Assembly: GCA_002428445.1 (NCBI GenBank)
Contig: DIWJ01000012.1
Coordinates: 98,467-162,466, forward strand
DNA from: Syntrophaceae bacterium UBA6109
GTDB lineage: Bacteria; Desulfobacterota; Syntrophia; Syntrophales; UBA6109
Direction of reading: 5' to 3'
DNA length: 64,000 bases
Part shown: positions 1-9,301 of the stretch, in pieces
How the letters are laid out: the number at the start of each line of letters is the position of its first letter
Position numbering within the stretch: position 1 is the first letter of the stretch
Translations under genes and position numbers: made by a program
Notes under the pieces: generated by a model
Database searches by the model: none
Seen by the model: the letters and a program-made list of their open reading frames with translations, nothing else
What the model was told of the DNA's origin: nothing

Positions 1-2
1 TT

Positions 3-521
3 TATCTGCAGAAGGCGCTGCAGTACGATAGAAAGAACACCCAGGCCTATATTCAGAAAGGAAACGTTTTACGGAAACAGGGGAAAAAAGAGCAGGCGCT
101 GGCTTCCTATGCAGTTGCCGAGGTCCTGATCCCCGACAATTCCTGGACACGCAACCGGCTGGGCGTGGCCTTCACGGATGCAGGCGACCTGGACCGCGCT
201 CTGGCACAGTTCAAGCGCGCCCTGGCACTTGCGCCGCACCGGGCGGAGACGAACAATAACATCGGCGGAATCTTCAACTTGAAGGACCAGCCGCGCGAAG
301 CCCTGCCCTATGTTCTGGCGGCCATCAAGCTCAAACCGAATTACCCTGAGGCCTATAACAACGCCGGCATATCGCTGCAAAAAACAGGCAATCTCGAAAA
401 GGCCGCCTATTATTTCTCGGGGGCGCTGCTGCTGAAACCCGATTACGAAGAGGCGAGGACGAACCTCCGCCAATTGGCCGCCAGGATAGCAAATCAACCT
501 TTATCGAGGAAAAGAGAGTAG
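3..521 (+). CDS. TPR-repeat protein, C-terminal part (5' truncated by window)
   Basis: The frame is open from the left edge of the window, so the start lies outside. The visible ~172 residues consist of tandem 34-residue helical repeats with the usual TPR signature: small residues at positions 8 and 20, A/G-Y pairs, and P near position 32 (for example PEAYNNAGISLQKTGN). TPRs are protein-interaction scaffolds. The copies here resemble those in secretion, pilus-assembly or O-GlcNAc-transferase-like proteins, but the N-terminal half that would define the function is not visible. The gene converges on the pilin pair that follows on the other strand. Family call is secure; function is unknown. Confidence 0.85.
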   Translation, partial: YLQKALQYDRKNTQAYIQKGNVLRKQGKKEQALASYAVAEVLIPDNSWTRNRLGVAFTDAGDLDRALAQFKRALALAPHRAETNNNIGGIFNLKDQPREALPYVLAAIKLKPNYPEAYNNAGISLQKTGNLEKAAYYFSGALLLKPDYEEARTNLRQLAARIANQPLSRKRE

Positions 522-542
522 TACCGAAATTCTAGAAAAGTT

Positions 543-579
543 GCCGTCTCCGATCCCTATCACAGGAACCGGAGGCGGC
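543..579. terminator. Hairpin between convergent genes, possible terminator
   Basis: The arms GCCGTCTCCG (543-552) and CGGAGGCGGC (570-579) pair over 10 bp with one G-U and a 17-nt loop. It lies between the TPR gene end and the pilin stop on the other strand. There is no clear U tract, so intrinsic termination is only a possibility. Confidence 0.35.
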
Positions 580-604
580 TAGCAAGTTTGATACTCGGTG
601 CTGA

Positions 605-988
605 TCAGTTGGTCGGCAAATTTGCTATAGCCGAAGCCGACCCGTCCTTCACATTCGCCGCCGTTCCCGTGGCGGTAATCTTGATGCCGCTTGCCGTGGT
701 CACGAATGCCAGCGAGAAATCTCCGGCGTTCGAATAGGAAGCGGTCGCTACATCGAGTTCCGACTGGACACTTTCAGGTGACGGAACCGACCCGTTCGCC
801 AGGATCAGCTTCGCAGCCAGCATGTTGACCCTCGCCATGCCCTCGGCAACAGCTGCATAGGCGGCCTTGTCCCTGGCTTCATCGATCAACGCCATATACC
901 TGGGAACTGCAAGCGCCGCCAAAATACCGAGGATAACGAGAACGGAAATGATCTCGATGAGCGTAAAGCCTTTTTCATTCCGAATCAT
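605..988 (-). CDS. Type IV major-pilin-like protein (second of tandem pair)
   Basis: A 127-residue class IVa prepilin. It has a short basic leader (MIRNEKG), prepilin-peptidase cleavage G/F, the FTLIE start with Glu5, and a hydrophobic N-terminal helix, followed by a small globular domain. After PilD-type processing and N-methylation it would be inserted in the inner membrane and assembled into a pilus or pseudopilus. It is very similar to the upstream paralogue at 1016-1399: AYAAVAEGMARVN, ATASYSNAGDFSLAF and GIKITATGTAANV are shared almost exactly, indicating a recent tandem duplication. The 27-bp gap suggests co-transcription. There is no C-terminal Cys pair. Geobacter-type short pilins are ~60-90 aa, so this is a longer form. 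Confidence 0.88.
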   Translation of the reverse strand: MIRNEKGFTLIEIISVLVILGILAALAVPRYMALIDEARDKAAYAAVAEGMARVNMLAAKLILANGSVPSPESVQSELDVATASYSNAGDFSLAFVTTASGIKITATGTAANVKDGSASAIANLPTN

Positions 989-1015
989 GCAGGATTTCTT
1001 TCATCATGATTTCTC

Positions 1016-1399
1016 TCACTCAATCGGCAATAACGCTATACCGGTAGCTGTACCTCCGCTCACATTCGCCGCGGTTCCTGTGGCCGTAATCTTGATGCCG
1101 CTTGTCGTGGTCGCGAATGCCAGCGAGAAATCCCCGGCGTTCGAATAGGAAGCGGTCGCTACATCGAGTTCTGCCTGGACGCTTGCCGGAGTCGCCACGG
1201 CACCGCTCGATAGAATCACCTTTGCAGCCACCATGTTTACCCTCGCCATGCCTTCGGCAACGGCTGCATAGGCAGCCTTGTCCCTTGCTTGCGCCGTCAG
1301 ATCCATGTACTTCGGCACGGCTACCGCCGCCAGTATGCCGAGGATGACAAGCACGGCAATGATCTCGATCAGAGTAAAGCCTTTCTGGTTTGTTCTCAT
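1016..1399 (-). CDS. Type IV major-pilin-like protein (first of tandem pair)
   Basis: A 127-residue prepilin with leader MRTNQKG, cleavage before FTLIE (Glu5 present) and an N-terminal transmembrane/assembly helix ending near residue 30. It is preceded by a strong AAGGAGGG ribosome-binding site and by a sigma-54-type promoter about 100 bp upstream. Its downstream neighbour is a near-duplicate. It could be the major subunit of a type IVa pilus or a type II pseudopilus; no pilus assembly ATPase or secretin is in view to decide. The C-terminal domains of the two copies differ mainly at scattered residues and in their last ~15 residues. Confidence 0.88.
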   Translation of the reverse strand: MRTNQKGFTLIEIIAVLVILGILAAVAVPKYMDLTAQARDKAAYAAVAEGMARVNMVAAKVILSSGAVATPASVQAELDVATASYSNAGDFSLAFATTTSGIKITATGTAANVSGGTATGIALLPIE

Positions 1400-1496
1400 A
1401 GAATACCCTCCTTATGGACGTTTTGTTCTTTTCCTGACGATGCAGGATTCTTTGATAATGGAATACTCCATTACTCCATTTCTGAAATTTCTATAT

Positions 1497-1512
1497 TGCA
1501 CATACCATGCCA
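1497..1512 (-). promoter_or_regulatory. Sigma-54 (RpoN) promoter of the pilin pair
   Basis: On the minus strand the sequence reads TGGCATGGTATGTGCA. The invariant GG (-24) and GC (-12) dinucleotides are separated by exactly 10 nt, as RpoN requires. Transcription would begin near 1486, leaving a ~87-nt leader before the pilin start. Sigma-54 control through PilS/PilR is established for pilA in Pseudomonas and Geobacter. No PilR-type activator is in the window. Confidence 0.65.
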
Positions 1513-1954
1513 CCTGACAGTGAAATGATAAAATAAATGAAACGTATAACATACTGATTTTTAATGCTTCCTTATTATTCCACCTTCATTGACCCTTCAG
1601 TAGCTGTCGCCAAAATTACGGTCCCTACCATTTTTTGTAATTCATCTACATTTTTTGTTGATCGTTGGCTGGGTATTGTGAACTACCGCACTTATTATTC
1701 CCCGCCAGTCTCGCAGAAGATTGATCGGGCTCATCCCCATGGCATGAAGTGCGTCGGCCCAGACAACTCCAACTTAACGCTTCAAGAATGTCGACATACA
1801 TGTTTTTCTCTCGAGATGTTATCCAGCCGTTGGATACACGGTTCTGAATGAACGGTTCCTCATTCTTGCCCAACCTGACTGGTCTATCTGCTCCAGCAAA
1901 ATATCCGACCGCGGAACTGGACATCGGCATGTCCCCTTCTCCTCTTCTTGTTTC

Positions 1955-1983
1955 TTGACTTGTCTTTTCATTCCCCATATTGT
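1955..1983 (+). promoter_or_regulatory. Putative sigma-70-type promoter of the ugp operon
   Basis: TTGACT (1955-1960), a 17-bp spacer and TATTGT (1978-1983), about 120 bp before the ugpB start. The -10 is imperfect. I see no clear Pho box, although ugp operons are phosphate-regulated in enterics. Confidence 0.4.
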
Positions 1984-2101
1984 TGACGTCATATTTTTCG
2001 GCCCGGGCGGGGGGAAGAGTGAAGAAGACCGTTGGGCCAGAGGCCAAACGTAAGGTTTCATTCGGGCAGCGGAGGGCGCATATCAAAAGGAGGGAGCAAT
2101 T

Positions 2102-3421
2102 ATGAAGAGATTTACATGGATTCTTGCAGTAGTTGTTGCCGTGTTGTTGGTATTGCCGGCCGGGGCTTCCGCCAAGAAGATCACGATCAACTGGTGGCAT
2201 GCCCACGGAGGACAGCTCGGTGAGAGAGTGAACGAGATCGCAGCGGGCTTCAACAAATCCCAGGACCAGTATGAACTTGTCGCCACCTACAAGGGAAGCT
2301 ACACGGACACCATGACGGCGGGCATCGCCGCCTTCCGATCCAAAACCCCTCCCCACATCCTTCAGGTATTCGAGGTCGGCACGGCCAGCATGATGGCCGC
2401 CAAGGGGGCCGTAAAACCGGTCCACGAAGTGATGAAGGAATCGGGCCTCCCCTTCGATCCCAAGGTCTACCTGCCCACCGTGACCGCCTACTATACGACG
2501 AAAGACGGCCGGATGATCTCGATGCCCTTCAACAGTTCGACGCCGGTCCTTTATTACAACAAGGACGCGTTCCGGAAGGCGGGGCTCGATCCCGCCAATC
2601 CGCCCAAGACCTGGCCGGAAATGGGCGAAGCCGGGAAGAAACTCGTTGTGGCCGGCTTCAATGCCGGTTTCTCCACGGCCTGGATTACCTGGATCCACCT
2701 GGAGACCTTCAGCGCCTGGCATAATGTACCCTTCGGCACCAGGGCAAACGGCTTTGAAGGGCTCGACACGCAGTTTCTCTTCAACAGCCCCCTCCACGTG
2801 AAGCACATCCAGCAGCTCTCCGACTGGCAGAAGGACAAGATCTTCGCCTACGGAGGACGCGACAACAAGGGCAACGCCATGTTCTCCTCGGGCGAGGCGG
2901 CCATGTACACCGAGTCTTCCGCTGGCTACGCAGGCTTCAAGAAGACCTGCCAGTTCGATTTCGGAACCGCCATGCTGCCCTACTGGCCGGACGCGAAAGG
3001 AGCGCCGCAAAACACCATCATCGGCGGGGCAAGCCTCTGGGTCATGCGCGGCCATCCCAAGGCCGAGTACAAGGCTGTCGCGGCCTTCTTCAACTACCTG
3101 TCTTCGCCGGAAGTTCAGGCCACATGGCACCAGGCAACGGGCTATCTCCCCATTACCCAGGCCGCCTACGACCTGACCAGGAAACAGGGATTCTACGAGA
3201 AGAACCCCAATCTCGAAACAGCCCTCAAGCAGATGACCCTCAAGAAACCGACGGTTAACTCCAAAGGGATCCGTTTCGGCAATCTCCCCCAGATTCGGGA
3301 AATCGTTTACGACGAACTCGAAGCCATCTTCTCGGGAAAGAAGACGGCCAAGCAGGGCCTTGACGACGCCGTTTCTGCCGGCAACAAAAAGCTGCGGCAG
3401 TTCGAAGAAGACAACAAGTAG
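2102..3421 (+). CDS. ugpB: sn-Glycerol-3-phosphate ABC transporter, periplasmic binding protein
   Basis: 439 residues, matching the ~438 of E. coli UgpB. A Sec signal peptide ends at about residue 24 (AGASA). The mature protein begins with the family's [18 protein letters not shown] motif region, and the central part contains the expected solute-binding family 1 segments ([27 protein letters not shown]). It captures glycerol-3-phosphate or glycerophosphodiesters in the periplasm and delivers them to UgpAE. The start is fixed by AAAGGAGGG eight bases upstream. It is the first gene of a ugpB-A-E-C-Q operon in the same order as in enterobacteria. A stable hairpin follows the gene. Confidence 0.93.
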   Translation: MKRFTWILAVVVAVLLVLPAGASAKKITINWWHAHGGQLGERVNEIAAGFNKSQDQYELVATYKGSYTDTMTAGIAAFRSKTPPHILQVFEVGTASMMAAKGAVKPVHEVMKESGLPFDPKVYLPTVTAYYTTKDGRMISMPFNSSTPVLYYNKDAFRKAGLDPANPPKTWPEMGEAGKKLVVAGFNAGFSTAWITWIHLETFSAWHNVPFGTRANGFEGLDTQFLFNSPLHVKHIQQLSDWQKDKIFAYGGRDNKGNAMFSSGEAAMYTESSAGYAGFKKTCQFDFGTAMLPYWPDAKGAPQNTIIGGASLWVMRGHPKAEYKAVAAFFNYLSSPEVQATWHQATGYLPITQAAYDLTRKQGFYEKNPNLETALKQMTLKKPTVNSKGIRFGNLPQIREIVYDELEAIFSGKKTAKQGLDDAVSAGNKKLRQFEEDNK

Positions 3422-3461
3422 CATCGGTTGCTTCAATTCTCCTGAAGATTTTCCCGGGGCT

Positions 3462-3479
3462 CGCCGGCTTGCGCCGGCG
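3462..3479 (+). promoter_or_regulatory. Intercistronic stem-loop after ugpB
   Basis: CGCCGGC / GCCGGCG form a 7-bp perfect stem with a TTGC loop between ugpB and ugpA. There is no U tract. Such hairpins after binding-protein genes commonly protect the upstream mRNA and give the excess of binding protein over permease. That role is inference here. Confidence 0.55.
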
Positions 3480-3506
3480 GGCCCACCGTTGATCCGGCGG
3501 GGCCTC

Positions 3507-4391
3507 ATGGAAAAACGCGTCGTCTTCAAGAACAAACTCCTTCCCTACCTCCTTGTCGCACCGCAGGTGATCGTCACCCTCGTTTTCTTCATCTGGCCTG
3601 CCGTCCAGGCCCTCTACCAGTCCGTACTCAGGCAGGACGCCTTCGGCCTTTCGACGCGGTTCGTGGGGATGAAGAACTTCGTCACCATTTTTTCCGATTC
3701 GGCCTACGTGCATTCACTGCAGATCACCGTCCTCTTCAGCTTCTCCGTGGCGGCCCTTTCGATGTCCGTCGCCCTCATCCTCGCGGTGATGGCCGACCGG
3801 GCCGTCCGGGCGGCGACAACGTACAAGACCATGATCATCTGGCCCTACGCCGTCGCACCGGTCGTGGCCGGCGTTCTGTGGTTTTTCCTCTTCAACCCCA
3901 CGGTGGGCATTATCGTCTTTTACCTGAAGGCGTTCGGGATCAAGTGGAACCATACCCTCAACGGGGGGCAGGCGATGACCCTCGTGATCATCGCCGCTTC
4001 CTGGAGAGAGATCGCCTACAACTTTCTCTTCTTCCTGGCCGGTCTCCAGGCGATCCCCAAATCCTTCATCGAGGCCGCGGCCATCGACGGCGCTTCGCCG
4101 CTGCGGCGATTCTGGACCATCGTCTTTCCGCTCCTGTCGCCCACGACGTTCTTCCTGATCGTCGTCAATATCGTCTACGCCTTCTTCGATACCTTCGGCG
4201 TCATCCACGCCATCACGAAGGGCGGTCCGAACCACGCTACGGACATCCTCGTCTTCAAGGTCTACCAGGACGGCTTCATCAACCTGGACCTCGGCAGTTC
4301 GGCGGCGCAGTCGGTGATCCTGATGATCATCGTGATCGGCCTGACGGTCGTTCAATTTCGCTATATCGAACGAAAGGTTCATTACAATTAA
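3507..4391 (+). CDS. ugpA: sn-Glycerol-3-phosphate ABC transporter permease
   Basis: 294 residues from the ATG at 3507. This start is chosen because the protein then aligns end to end with E. coli UgpA (295 aa; [10 protein letters not shown] near the N-terminus). The longer upstream frame is not family-like. There are six predicted membrane helices and the inner-membrane ABC permease EAA loop ([20 protein letters not shown]), which docks the UgpC ATPase. It forms the heterodimeric channel with UgpE, whose gene begins 3 bp after this stop. Confidence 0.92.
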   Translation: MEKRVVFKNKLLPYLLVAPQVIVTLVFFIWPAVQALYQSVLRQDAFGLSTRFVGMKNFVTIFSDSAYVHSLQITVLFSFSVAALSMSVALILAVMADRAVRAATTYKTMIIWPYAVAPVVAGVLWFFLFNPTVGIIVFYLKAFGIKWNHTLNGGQAMTLVIIAASWREIAYNFLFFLAGLQAIPKSFIEAAAIDGASPLRRFWTIVFPLLSPTTFFLIVVNIVYAFFDTFGVIHAITKGGPNHATDILVFKVYQDGFINLDLGSSAAQSVILMIIVIGLTVVQFRYIERKVHYN

Positions 4392-4394
4392 CCT

Positions 4395-5237
4395 ATGGTC
4401 CAGCATCGGCCCCTCCTGACATTTCTGACCCATGCCGTCCTGATTGTGGGGACCGTCCTGGTCGCATTCCCCATCTACGTCACCTTTGTGGCGTCCACGC
4501 ATACGCTGCAGGAGATCTCCTCCTCCTTCCCGCTCCTGCCCGGTTCCCACCTGATCGAGAACTATGCCAAGGCCCTCGCGGTGGGCCCGCGGGACCTGGG
4601 GGCCACCGTCGCCACCATGATGCTCAACAGCCTCATCATGGCGCTCGGCATCACAATCGGGAAGATCGCCATCTCCCTGATGGCGGCCTACGCCATCGTT
4701 TATTTCCGGTTCCGCTTCCGCATGTTCTTTTTCTGGCTCATCTTTATTACGCTCATGCTCCCCGTCGAGGTTCGGATCCTGCCCACCTACAAGGTGGCCG
4801 CCGATCTGGGCCTCCTGAACTCCTACGCGGGCCTGATCTTCCCCCTCATCGCCTCGGCGACGGCAACCTTCCTCTTCCGCCAGTTCTTCATGACCGTCCC
4901 CGACGAACTGTGCGAGGCCGTCCGGATCGACGGCGGCGGACCGATCCGGTTCTTCTTCGACATCCTGCTGCCCATGTCGCGCACGTCGATCGCGGCCCTG
5001 TTCGTGATCCTCTTCATCTACGGCTGGAACCAGTATCTGTGGCCCCTGCTCATTACAACGAATGAAAGCTATTACACGGTCCTCATCGGCATCAAGCGGA
5101 TGCTCGACGTGGGGGAAGGACAGGCGGAGTGGCAGATCATCATGGCATCCACGATGCTGGGGATGATCCCGCCCGTGCTCATCGTCATCTTCATGCAGAA
5201 GCAGTTCGTCCGGGGAATGACGGAAACGGAGAAGTAA
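4395..5237 (+). CDS. ugpE: sn-Glycerol-3-phosphate ABC transporter permease
   Basis: 280 residues (E. coli UgpE 281). Six membrane helices, with an EAA-type coupling loop ([21 protein letters not shown]) in the second half. It pairs with UgpA in the inner membrane. The gene is tightly packed between ugpA and ugpC, and order and sizes match the canonical operon. The C-terminus QKQFVRGMT is typical of MalG/UgpE-type permeases. Confidence 0.92.
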   Translation: MVQHRPLLTFLTHAVLIVGTVLVAFPIYVTFVASTHTLQEISSSFPLLPGSHLIENYAKALAVGPRDLGATVATMMLNSLIMALGITIGKIAISLMAAYAIVYFRFRFRMFFFWLIFITLMLPVEVRILPTYKVAADLGLLNSYAGLIFPLIASATATFLFRQFFMTVPDELCEAVRIDGGGPIRFFFDILLPMSRTSIAALFVILFIYGWNQYLWPLLITTNESYYTVLIGIKRMLDVGEGQAEWQIIMASTMLGMIPPVLIVIFMQKQFVRGMTETEK

Positions 5238-5247
5238 GGGTAAAATT

Positions 5248-6327
5248 ATGGCCGATGTGGGTTTGCGGAACGTGTTCAAGAGCTTCGGGAAGGTGGAGGT
5301 GATCCACGGCGTTTCCTGCGACATCCGCGACGGCGAATTCGTCGTCATCCTGGGCCCTTCCGGGTGCGGCAAGTCGACCCTGCTGCGCATGATCGCCGGA
5401 CTCGAAGAGGTGACGGCCGGCGATGTGCTGATCGACGGCAAGGTGGTGAACCGCATGGAGCCCGCGGAACGGGATATCGCCATGGTCTTCCAGAACTACG
5501 CCCTCTACCCCCATATGACGGTCTTCAACAACATGGCCTACGGGCTCAAGATCCGCGGGATGAAGAAGAGCGAGATCGAACAGCGGGTTCGCCATGCGGC
5601 GGAGATCCTGGAGCTGACGGAATATCTGGACCGCAAGCCGCGGCAACTCTCCGGCGGCCAGCGCCAGCGCGTGGCCATGGGGCGCTGTATCGTGCGCGAG
5701 CCGAAGGTGTTCCTCTTCGACGAGCCCCTGAGCAACCTGGACGCGAAGCTGCGCGTGCAGATGCGGCTGGAGATCCGCAAGCTGCAGGAAGACCTGAAGG
5801 TGACGAGCGTCTACGTCACCCACGACCAGGTGGAGGCCATGACCCTCGGCGACCGCCTGATCATCATGGACAACGGCTACGCTTCCCAGACGGGAACGCC
5901 CATCGAAGTCTACGAAAGACCCGCGAACACCTTCGTGGCGGGCTTCATCGGGTCCCCGTCCATGAACTTCATCGAGGCCGTCCTCGACGCCGATGGAAAG
6001 TGCGTGGACATCCCCGGCGTGACCTGCCTCAGCTTGCCCGGCGCCGCTCTCTCCCGGCAGGGCGGGAAAGACGTCACCCTCGGCATCCGGCCGGAACACT
6101 TCCGCCTGGTGGAACCGGAACGCGCGAAGATCCGCCTGCAGGTGGATCACGCGGAAATCCTCGGGGCGGACACGCTGGTGTATGGACGCTTCGACGGCCA
6201 TCGCAGTCCCGTGACCGTCCGTCTCCCCGCGCTGCACCACCTGCAGAAACACGAGATGCTGCCGATCGAAGTCCTGCCGAAGGATCTGCACGTGTTCGAC
6301 AAGGCGACCGGCCTCCGGCTGGGATAG
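5248..6327 (+). CDS. ugpC: Glycerol-3-phosphate ABC transporter ATP-binding protein
   Basis: 359 residues. The nucleotide-binding domain covers ~1-235: Walker [11 protein letters not shown]-loop [14 protein letters not shown] signature [13 protein letters not shown], Walker [13 protein letters not shown] and the H-loop TH. A C-terminal MalK-type TOBE/OB regulatory domain follows (GIRPEHFRL). It hydrolyses ATP to drive UgpAE. In E. coli the C-terminal domain mediates inhibition by internal phosphate; whether that holds here is unknown. ATP-binding subunits of this clade can serve several sugar transporters, but the ugp context makes the assignment safe. Confidence 0.93.
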   Translation: MADVGLRNVFKSFGKVEVIHGVSCDIRDGEFVVILGPSGCGKSTLLRMIAGLEEVTAGDVLIDGKVVNRMEPAERDIAMVFQNYALYPHMTVFNNMAYGLKIRGMKKSEIEQRVRHAAEILELTEYLDRKPRQLSGGQRQRVAMGRCIVREPKVFLFDEPLSNLDAKLRVQMRLEIRKLQEDLKVTSVYVTHDQVEAMTLGDRLIIMDNGYASQTGTPIEVYERPANTFVAGFIGSPSMNFIEAVLDADGKCVDIPGVTCLSLPGAALSRQGGKDVTLGIRPEHFRLVEPERAKIRLQVDHAEILGADTLVYGRFDGHRSPVTVRLPALHHLQKHEMLPIEVLPKDLHVFDKATGLRLG

Positions 6328-6333
6328 GAACGA

Positions 6334-7134
6334 ATGGAACCTTTCAGGAAGACGCCTGTTTTCATGCCGAACCCTTCACTTCCAGAGCGGCGGCGCGACA
6401 AGAAGCCGTGGATCATTGCGCACCGGGGGGATCGCGTCCGCTGCCCGGAAAACACGATCGCCGCTTTCCGGGCGGCCTTCGCGGCGGGCGTCGATATGCT
6501 CGAGATGGACGTCCAGCTGACCCTGGACCGCAGGATGGTCATCATCCATGATCCGGGCCTGGAGCGCACCACCGACGGGACGGGACGTGTGAGCAGCCGA
6601 ACCCTGGAAGAACTCAGGAAACTGGATGCCGGCCGCTGGTTCGACGACCGCTTCGCCGGGGAACAGATCCCGACACCGGAGGAGGTCTTCGACCTTTTCG
6701 GCGGCAAGGTCCTGATCAACATCGAGATCAAGAGAGAGGCATTTGAGCCTGACGGACCGACCGATGCGGTGGAGCGGCAGCTCGTCGCCCTGATCGAGCA
6801 GCGCGGCTTGCTGAATTCCGTGCTGGTCTCCAGCTTCGAATGGGGGGTGCTCGAAAGCATCCGCCGCAGGCGCGACGACGTCTTTCTTGCCTTCATCACG
6901 CGAAACCCCGGAGAAGAAGGCCTGCCGGACCGCTGCCGGTCGCTGGGCGTCTTCTCCTTTCATCCGAGCTGGCTCTTCCTGCAAAGGGAGCATTTCGAGC
7001 GCATGCACGAGGCGGGCATCCCCGTTTTTCCCTATCGCGTCGATAAGGCCGACGAATTCCGGTGCGCCATGGCCATGGGCGTGGACGGCGTGATCTCGAA
7101 CGACCCGCTGATCGCCCGGGAGGCAGCCGAATGA
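6334..7134 (+). CDS. ugpQ: Glycerophosphodiester phosphodiesterase (cytoplasmic)
   Basis: 266 residues of the GDPD TIM-barrel family: IAHRGDRVRCPENTIAAF (catalytic HR and EN), the metal-binding EMDVQLT, the catalytic IIHDPGLERTTDGTG, INIEIK, and the C-terminal DGVISNDP. It hydrolyses glycerophosphodiesters to glycerol-3-phosphate and the free alcohol. There is no signal peptide, so it acts on substrates imported by UgpBAEC, as UgpQ does in E. coli. A second in-frame ATG ten codons downstream is possible. Its stop overlaps the next start (ATGA). Confidence 0.9.
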   Translation: MEPFRKTPVFMPNPSLPERRRDKKPWIIAHRGDRVRCPENTIAAFRAAFAAGVDMLEMDVQLTLDRRMVIIHDPGLERTTDGTGRVSSRTLEELRKLDAGRWFDDRFAGEQIPTPEEVFDLFGGKVLINIEIKREAFEPDGPTDAVERQLVALIEQRGLLNSVLVSSFEWGVLESIRRRRDDVFLAFITRNPGEEGLPDRCRSLGVFSFHPSWLFLQREHFERMHEAGIPVFPYRVDKADEFRCAMAMGVDGVISNDPLIAREAAE

Positions 7135-8345
7135 TCGACGATCTCGTTGACGCAATGAAAAAGGCGATCGGGGAGATGCGCGCCTGGCCCGATCAGGCGG
7201 TCCACCTTTTTCACCACAACGACTCGGACGGTCTCAGTTCAGCCGCCATCCTCACCAGGGCCTTCGAACGCGAGGGGTGCGCCGTCCGCCGTCTCTGCCT
7301 GGAAAAACCCTATCCGCAGGTCCTGGAAAAAATCTATGCCGGGGCGGGACGGATCCTCGTCTTCGCCGATTTTGCCGGGCGCATCGCCCCGCTGCTGTCG
7401 CGTCTCAACGGAGGCCGGAACCTGACGCTGATCCTGGATCACCACGTCGCAGAGGCCGCCACGGACCCGCGCGTCCACAACCTGGACCCCGACCTGTTCG
7501 GTCTCAAGGGCGACCGCGATATCGCCGCTGCCGCGACCTGCTACGTTTTCGCCAGAACACTGAACCCTGCCAACCGGGATCTGGCCCACCTCGGAGCGCT
7601 GGGAGCGGTAGGAGACAAGTTCTTCGTCGCGGGCCGCCTGGCGAGCGTGAACCGCGATGTCGCGATGGAGGCCGCGCGCCAGGGCATGATGGAAGTGAAG
7701 CCGCACGCGGACGGCGAGCACTATTTCCTGCACACCCCGCAGGGACCTCTGCGCTGCGACGAACTGGCCGCCCGCCTGGATATGCTGGGCGCGGCCGGAT
7801 ACTACGGGAACGGTCCGGAGACGGCTCTGAGGGTTCTCCTCGACGGCCCGACGCCCGAGACGAACGCGATGCTGGCGAACCTGCAGGCCCTCAAGGATGC
7901 CGCCTTCGACCGGGAAATGGCTCGCCTCGCTCGGGAAGGTCCGAAGAAATCGCCCCGTATCCAATGGTTTCACGTCGGGAGCCGATTCTCCCCGATGGGC
8001 GTCAAGATGATCGGGCTCTTCTGCGAAGCCGTCCGCGAAAAGGCGTTCATGGACCCCGACCGCTACATCGCCGGTTTTCAGACCGTCCCCGATGAGATCC
8101 CGGGCCTGGGACCTGTGCCCTTCGGCCAGGTGAAGATCTCCATGCGGGTGCCGCCCCGGCTGGAACGGCAGATCCGGGAGGGCGGAATTCCCGGCCTCGA
8201 TGCCTTCCTGCCGGAGGCGACCAATCGCCTGGGCGGGTTTTCCGATGCCTGCCACCGGCTGGCCGCCGCCACCACCGTTGCCGCCGGCAAGGAAGAGGCG
8301 CTCGTCCGTGAGATGGAACGCGTGATTGAGGAAGGAGTCCGTTGA
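7131..8345 (+). CDS. DHH-family phosphoesterase (RecJ/NrnA-like)
   Basis: 404 residues. The start at 7131 gives an ATGA overlap with ugpQ; the upstream extension of the frame is out-of-family. The N-terminal DHH domain shows HNDSDGLSSAAIL (motif I), FADFAG, and LDHHVAEAA (the DHH motif). The C-terminal half ends in a DHHA1-like segment (GGFSDACHRLAAA). Family members are Mn-dependent phosphoesterases acting on short oligonucleotides, ssDNA or cyclic dinucleotides. Being coupled to a phosphodiesterase and a small-molecule kinase gene, it may process a small phosphorylated substrate instead. The substrate is not deducible from sequence. Confidence 0.8.
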   Translation: MIDDLVDAMKKAIGEMRAWPDQAVHLFHHNDSDGLSSAAILTRAFEREGCAVRRLCLEKPYPQVLEKIYAGAGRILVFADFAGRIAPLLSRLNGGRNLTLILDHHVAEAATDPRVHNLDPDLFGLKGDRDIAAAATCYVFARTLNPANRDLAHLGALGAVGDKFFVAGRLASVNRDVAMEAARQGMMEVKPHADGEHYFLHTPQGPLRCDELAARLDMLGAAGYYGNGPETALRVLLDGPTPETNAMLANLQALKDAAFDREMARLAREGPKKSPRIQWFHVGSRFSPMGVKMIGLFCEAVREKAFMDPDRYIAGFQTVPDEIPGLGPVPFGQVKISMRVPPRLERQIREGGIPGLDAFLPEATNRLGGFSDACHRLAAATTVAAGKEEALVREMERVIEEGVR

Positions 8346-9274
8346 TGGGAAGGGGAACAGGTTTCGGCAAGACCATCCTGATCGGCGACCAGTTCGTCCT
8401 CTATGAGGTCCCGGCCATTGTGGCGGCGTTGTCCTTCGAAACGGTCGCCGAGGTGGAGCGGGGAGAGGGCCGGGGCTGGACCCTGGACGACCGGCGCACG
8501 GAGGTGCCCGGATACAAGGAAGAGAAGAAAGAGCAGCAGAGGAAATCCATCGACCGCATTCTTGCCGTCATGGGCATCGATACGAACGAGCATCCCCTGC
8601 GCATCGCCTTTGGCGGACCCCTGCTTGCCGGAAGCGGCGTAGGCGCCAGCGCGGCAAGTTGCGTAGCCCTGGCGCGGGCCCTGAACGACGAATTCGGCCT
8701 CGTCCTGCCCGACGCGGAGATCAACCGCATCGCCTGGGAAGGCGAATTCGCCTATCACGGCCTGCCGAGCGGAGTGGACAATACCGCCTCCACCTACGGC
8801 GGACTTCTCTTCTACCGTGTGAAGAACAACGAGAAGATCTTCGACAGGATCGCGGCGCCGGCGCCTTTCGAGATCGTGCTCGCCAACAGCGGCGTCACCG
8901 CCGATACCTCCAAGCTCAGGGGAGAAACGGAACGGCAGCGGATCGCGGCGCCCGATCTCTACCGGCGGCGCCTCGACAGGATCCGGGAGCAATCCTACGC
9001 CATGAAGGCATGCCTGGAGCGGGGAGACATCCCGGGTGTGGGACGTCTGATGAACGAAAACCACGAGATCCTGATCGAAATGAACCTGTCACACGAGAGG
9101 CTCATCCGGCTCTGCGACCTGGCAAGGGAAAGCGGCGCCCTGGGCGCAAAACTGACGGGCGGAGGCCGGGGCGGCTATATGGTCGCCATCACGCCCGAAG
9201 CCGATCTGCAGGCCCGCGTCGCCGCGGAAATGGAAAGGGAAGGCTTTGCCGTGATCCGGGCGCGGATCGGTTGA
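8345..9274 (+). CDS. GHMP-superfamily kinase, mevalonate-kinase-like
   Basis: 309 residues from the ATG at 8345, which overlaps the previous stop by one base and follows a GAAGGAG site. GHMP motifs are visible: the phosphate-binding GGPLLAGSGVGASAA, GLPSGVDNTASTYGG (motif 2, conserved in mevalonate kinases) and LTGGGRGGYMVAI (motif 3). The best family match is mevalonate kinase (ATP to phosphomevalonate), but no other mevalonate-pathway gene is nearby and bacteria of this group normally use the MEP route. Another alcohol or sugar substrate is therefore possible. The ugp-DHH-GHMP overlap suggests a functional unit. Confidence 0.8.
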   Translation: MGRGTGFGKTILIGDQFVLYEVPAIVAALSFETVAEVERGEGRGWTLDDRRTEVPGYKEEKKEQQRKSIDRILAVMGIDTNEHPLRIAFGGPLLAGSGVGASAASCVALARALNDEFGLVLPDAEINRIAWEGEFAYHGLPSGVDNTASTYGGLLFYRVKNNEKIFDRIAAPAPFEIVLANSGVTADTSKLRGETERQRIAAPDLYRRRLDRIREQSYAMKACLERGDIPGVGRLMNENHEILIEMNLSHERLIRLCDLARESGALGAKLTGGGRGGYMVAITPEADLQARVAAEMEREGFAVIRARIG

Positions 9275-9301
9275 TTTCCTTCAGATTTCCGTAATGCGAT
9301 A

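Larger units (their letters stand above)
1400..2101. other. 702-bp gene-free region, AT-rich in its first third
   Basis: This interval separates the divergent pilin and ugp operons. The 1440-1690 part is clearly more AT-rich than its surroundings and carries the sigma-54-like pilin promoter. Short reading frames occur on both strands. The best is a 94-codon ORF on the minus strand (1930-1646) with a purine-rich RBS-like stretch, but it matches no family I recognise and runs antisense to the likely ugp promoter, so I do not call it a gene. The abrupt composition change could mark a decayed insertion. Confidence 0.5.

Noticed and set aside
1646..3535. 629-codon minus-strand ORF antisense to ugpB
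   Set aside because: It is a high-GC shadow of ugpB; no family features, and ugpB is unmistakable.
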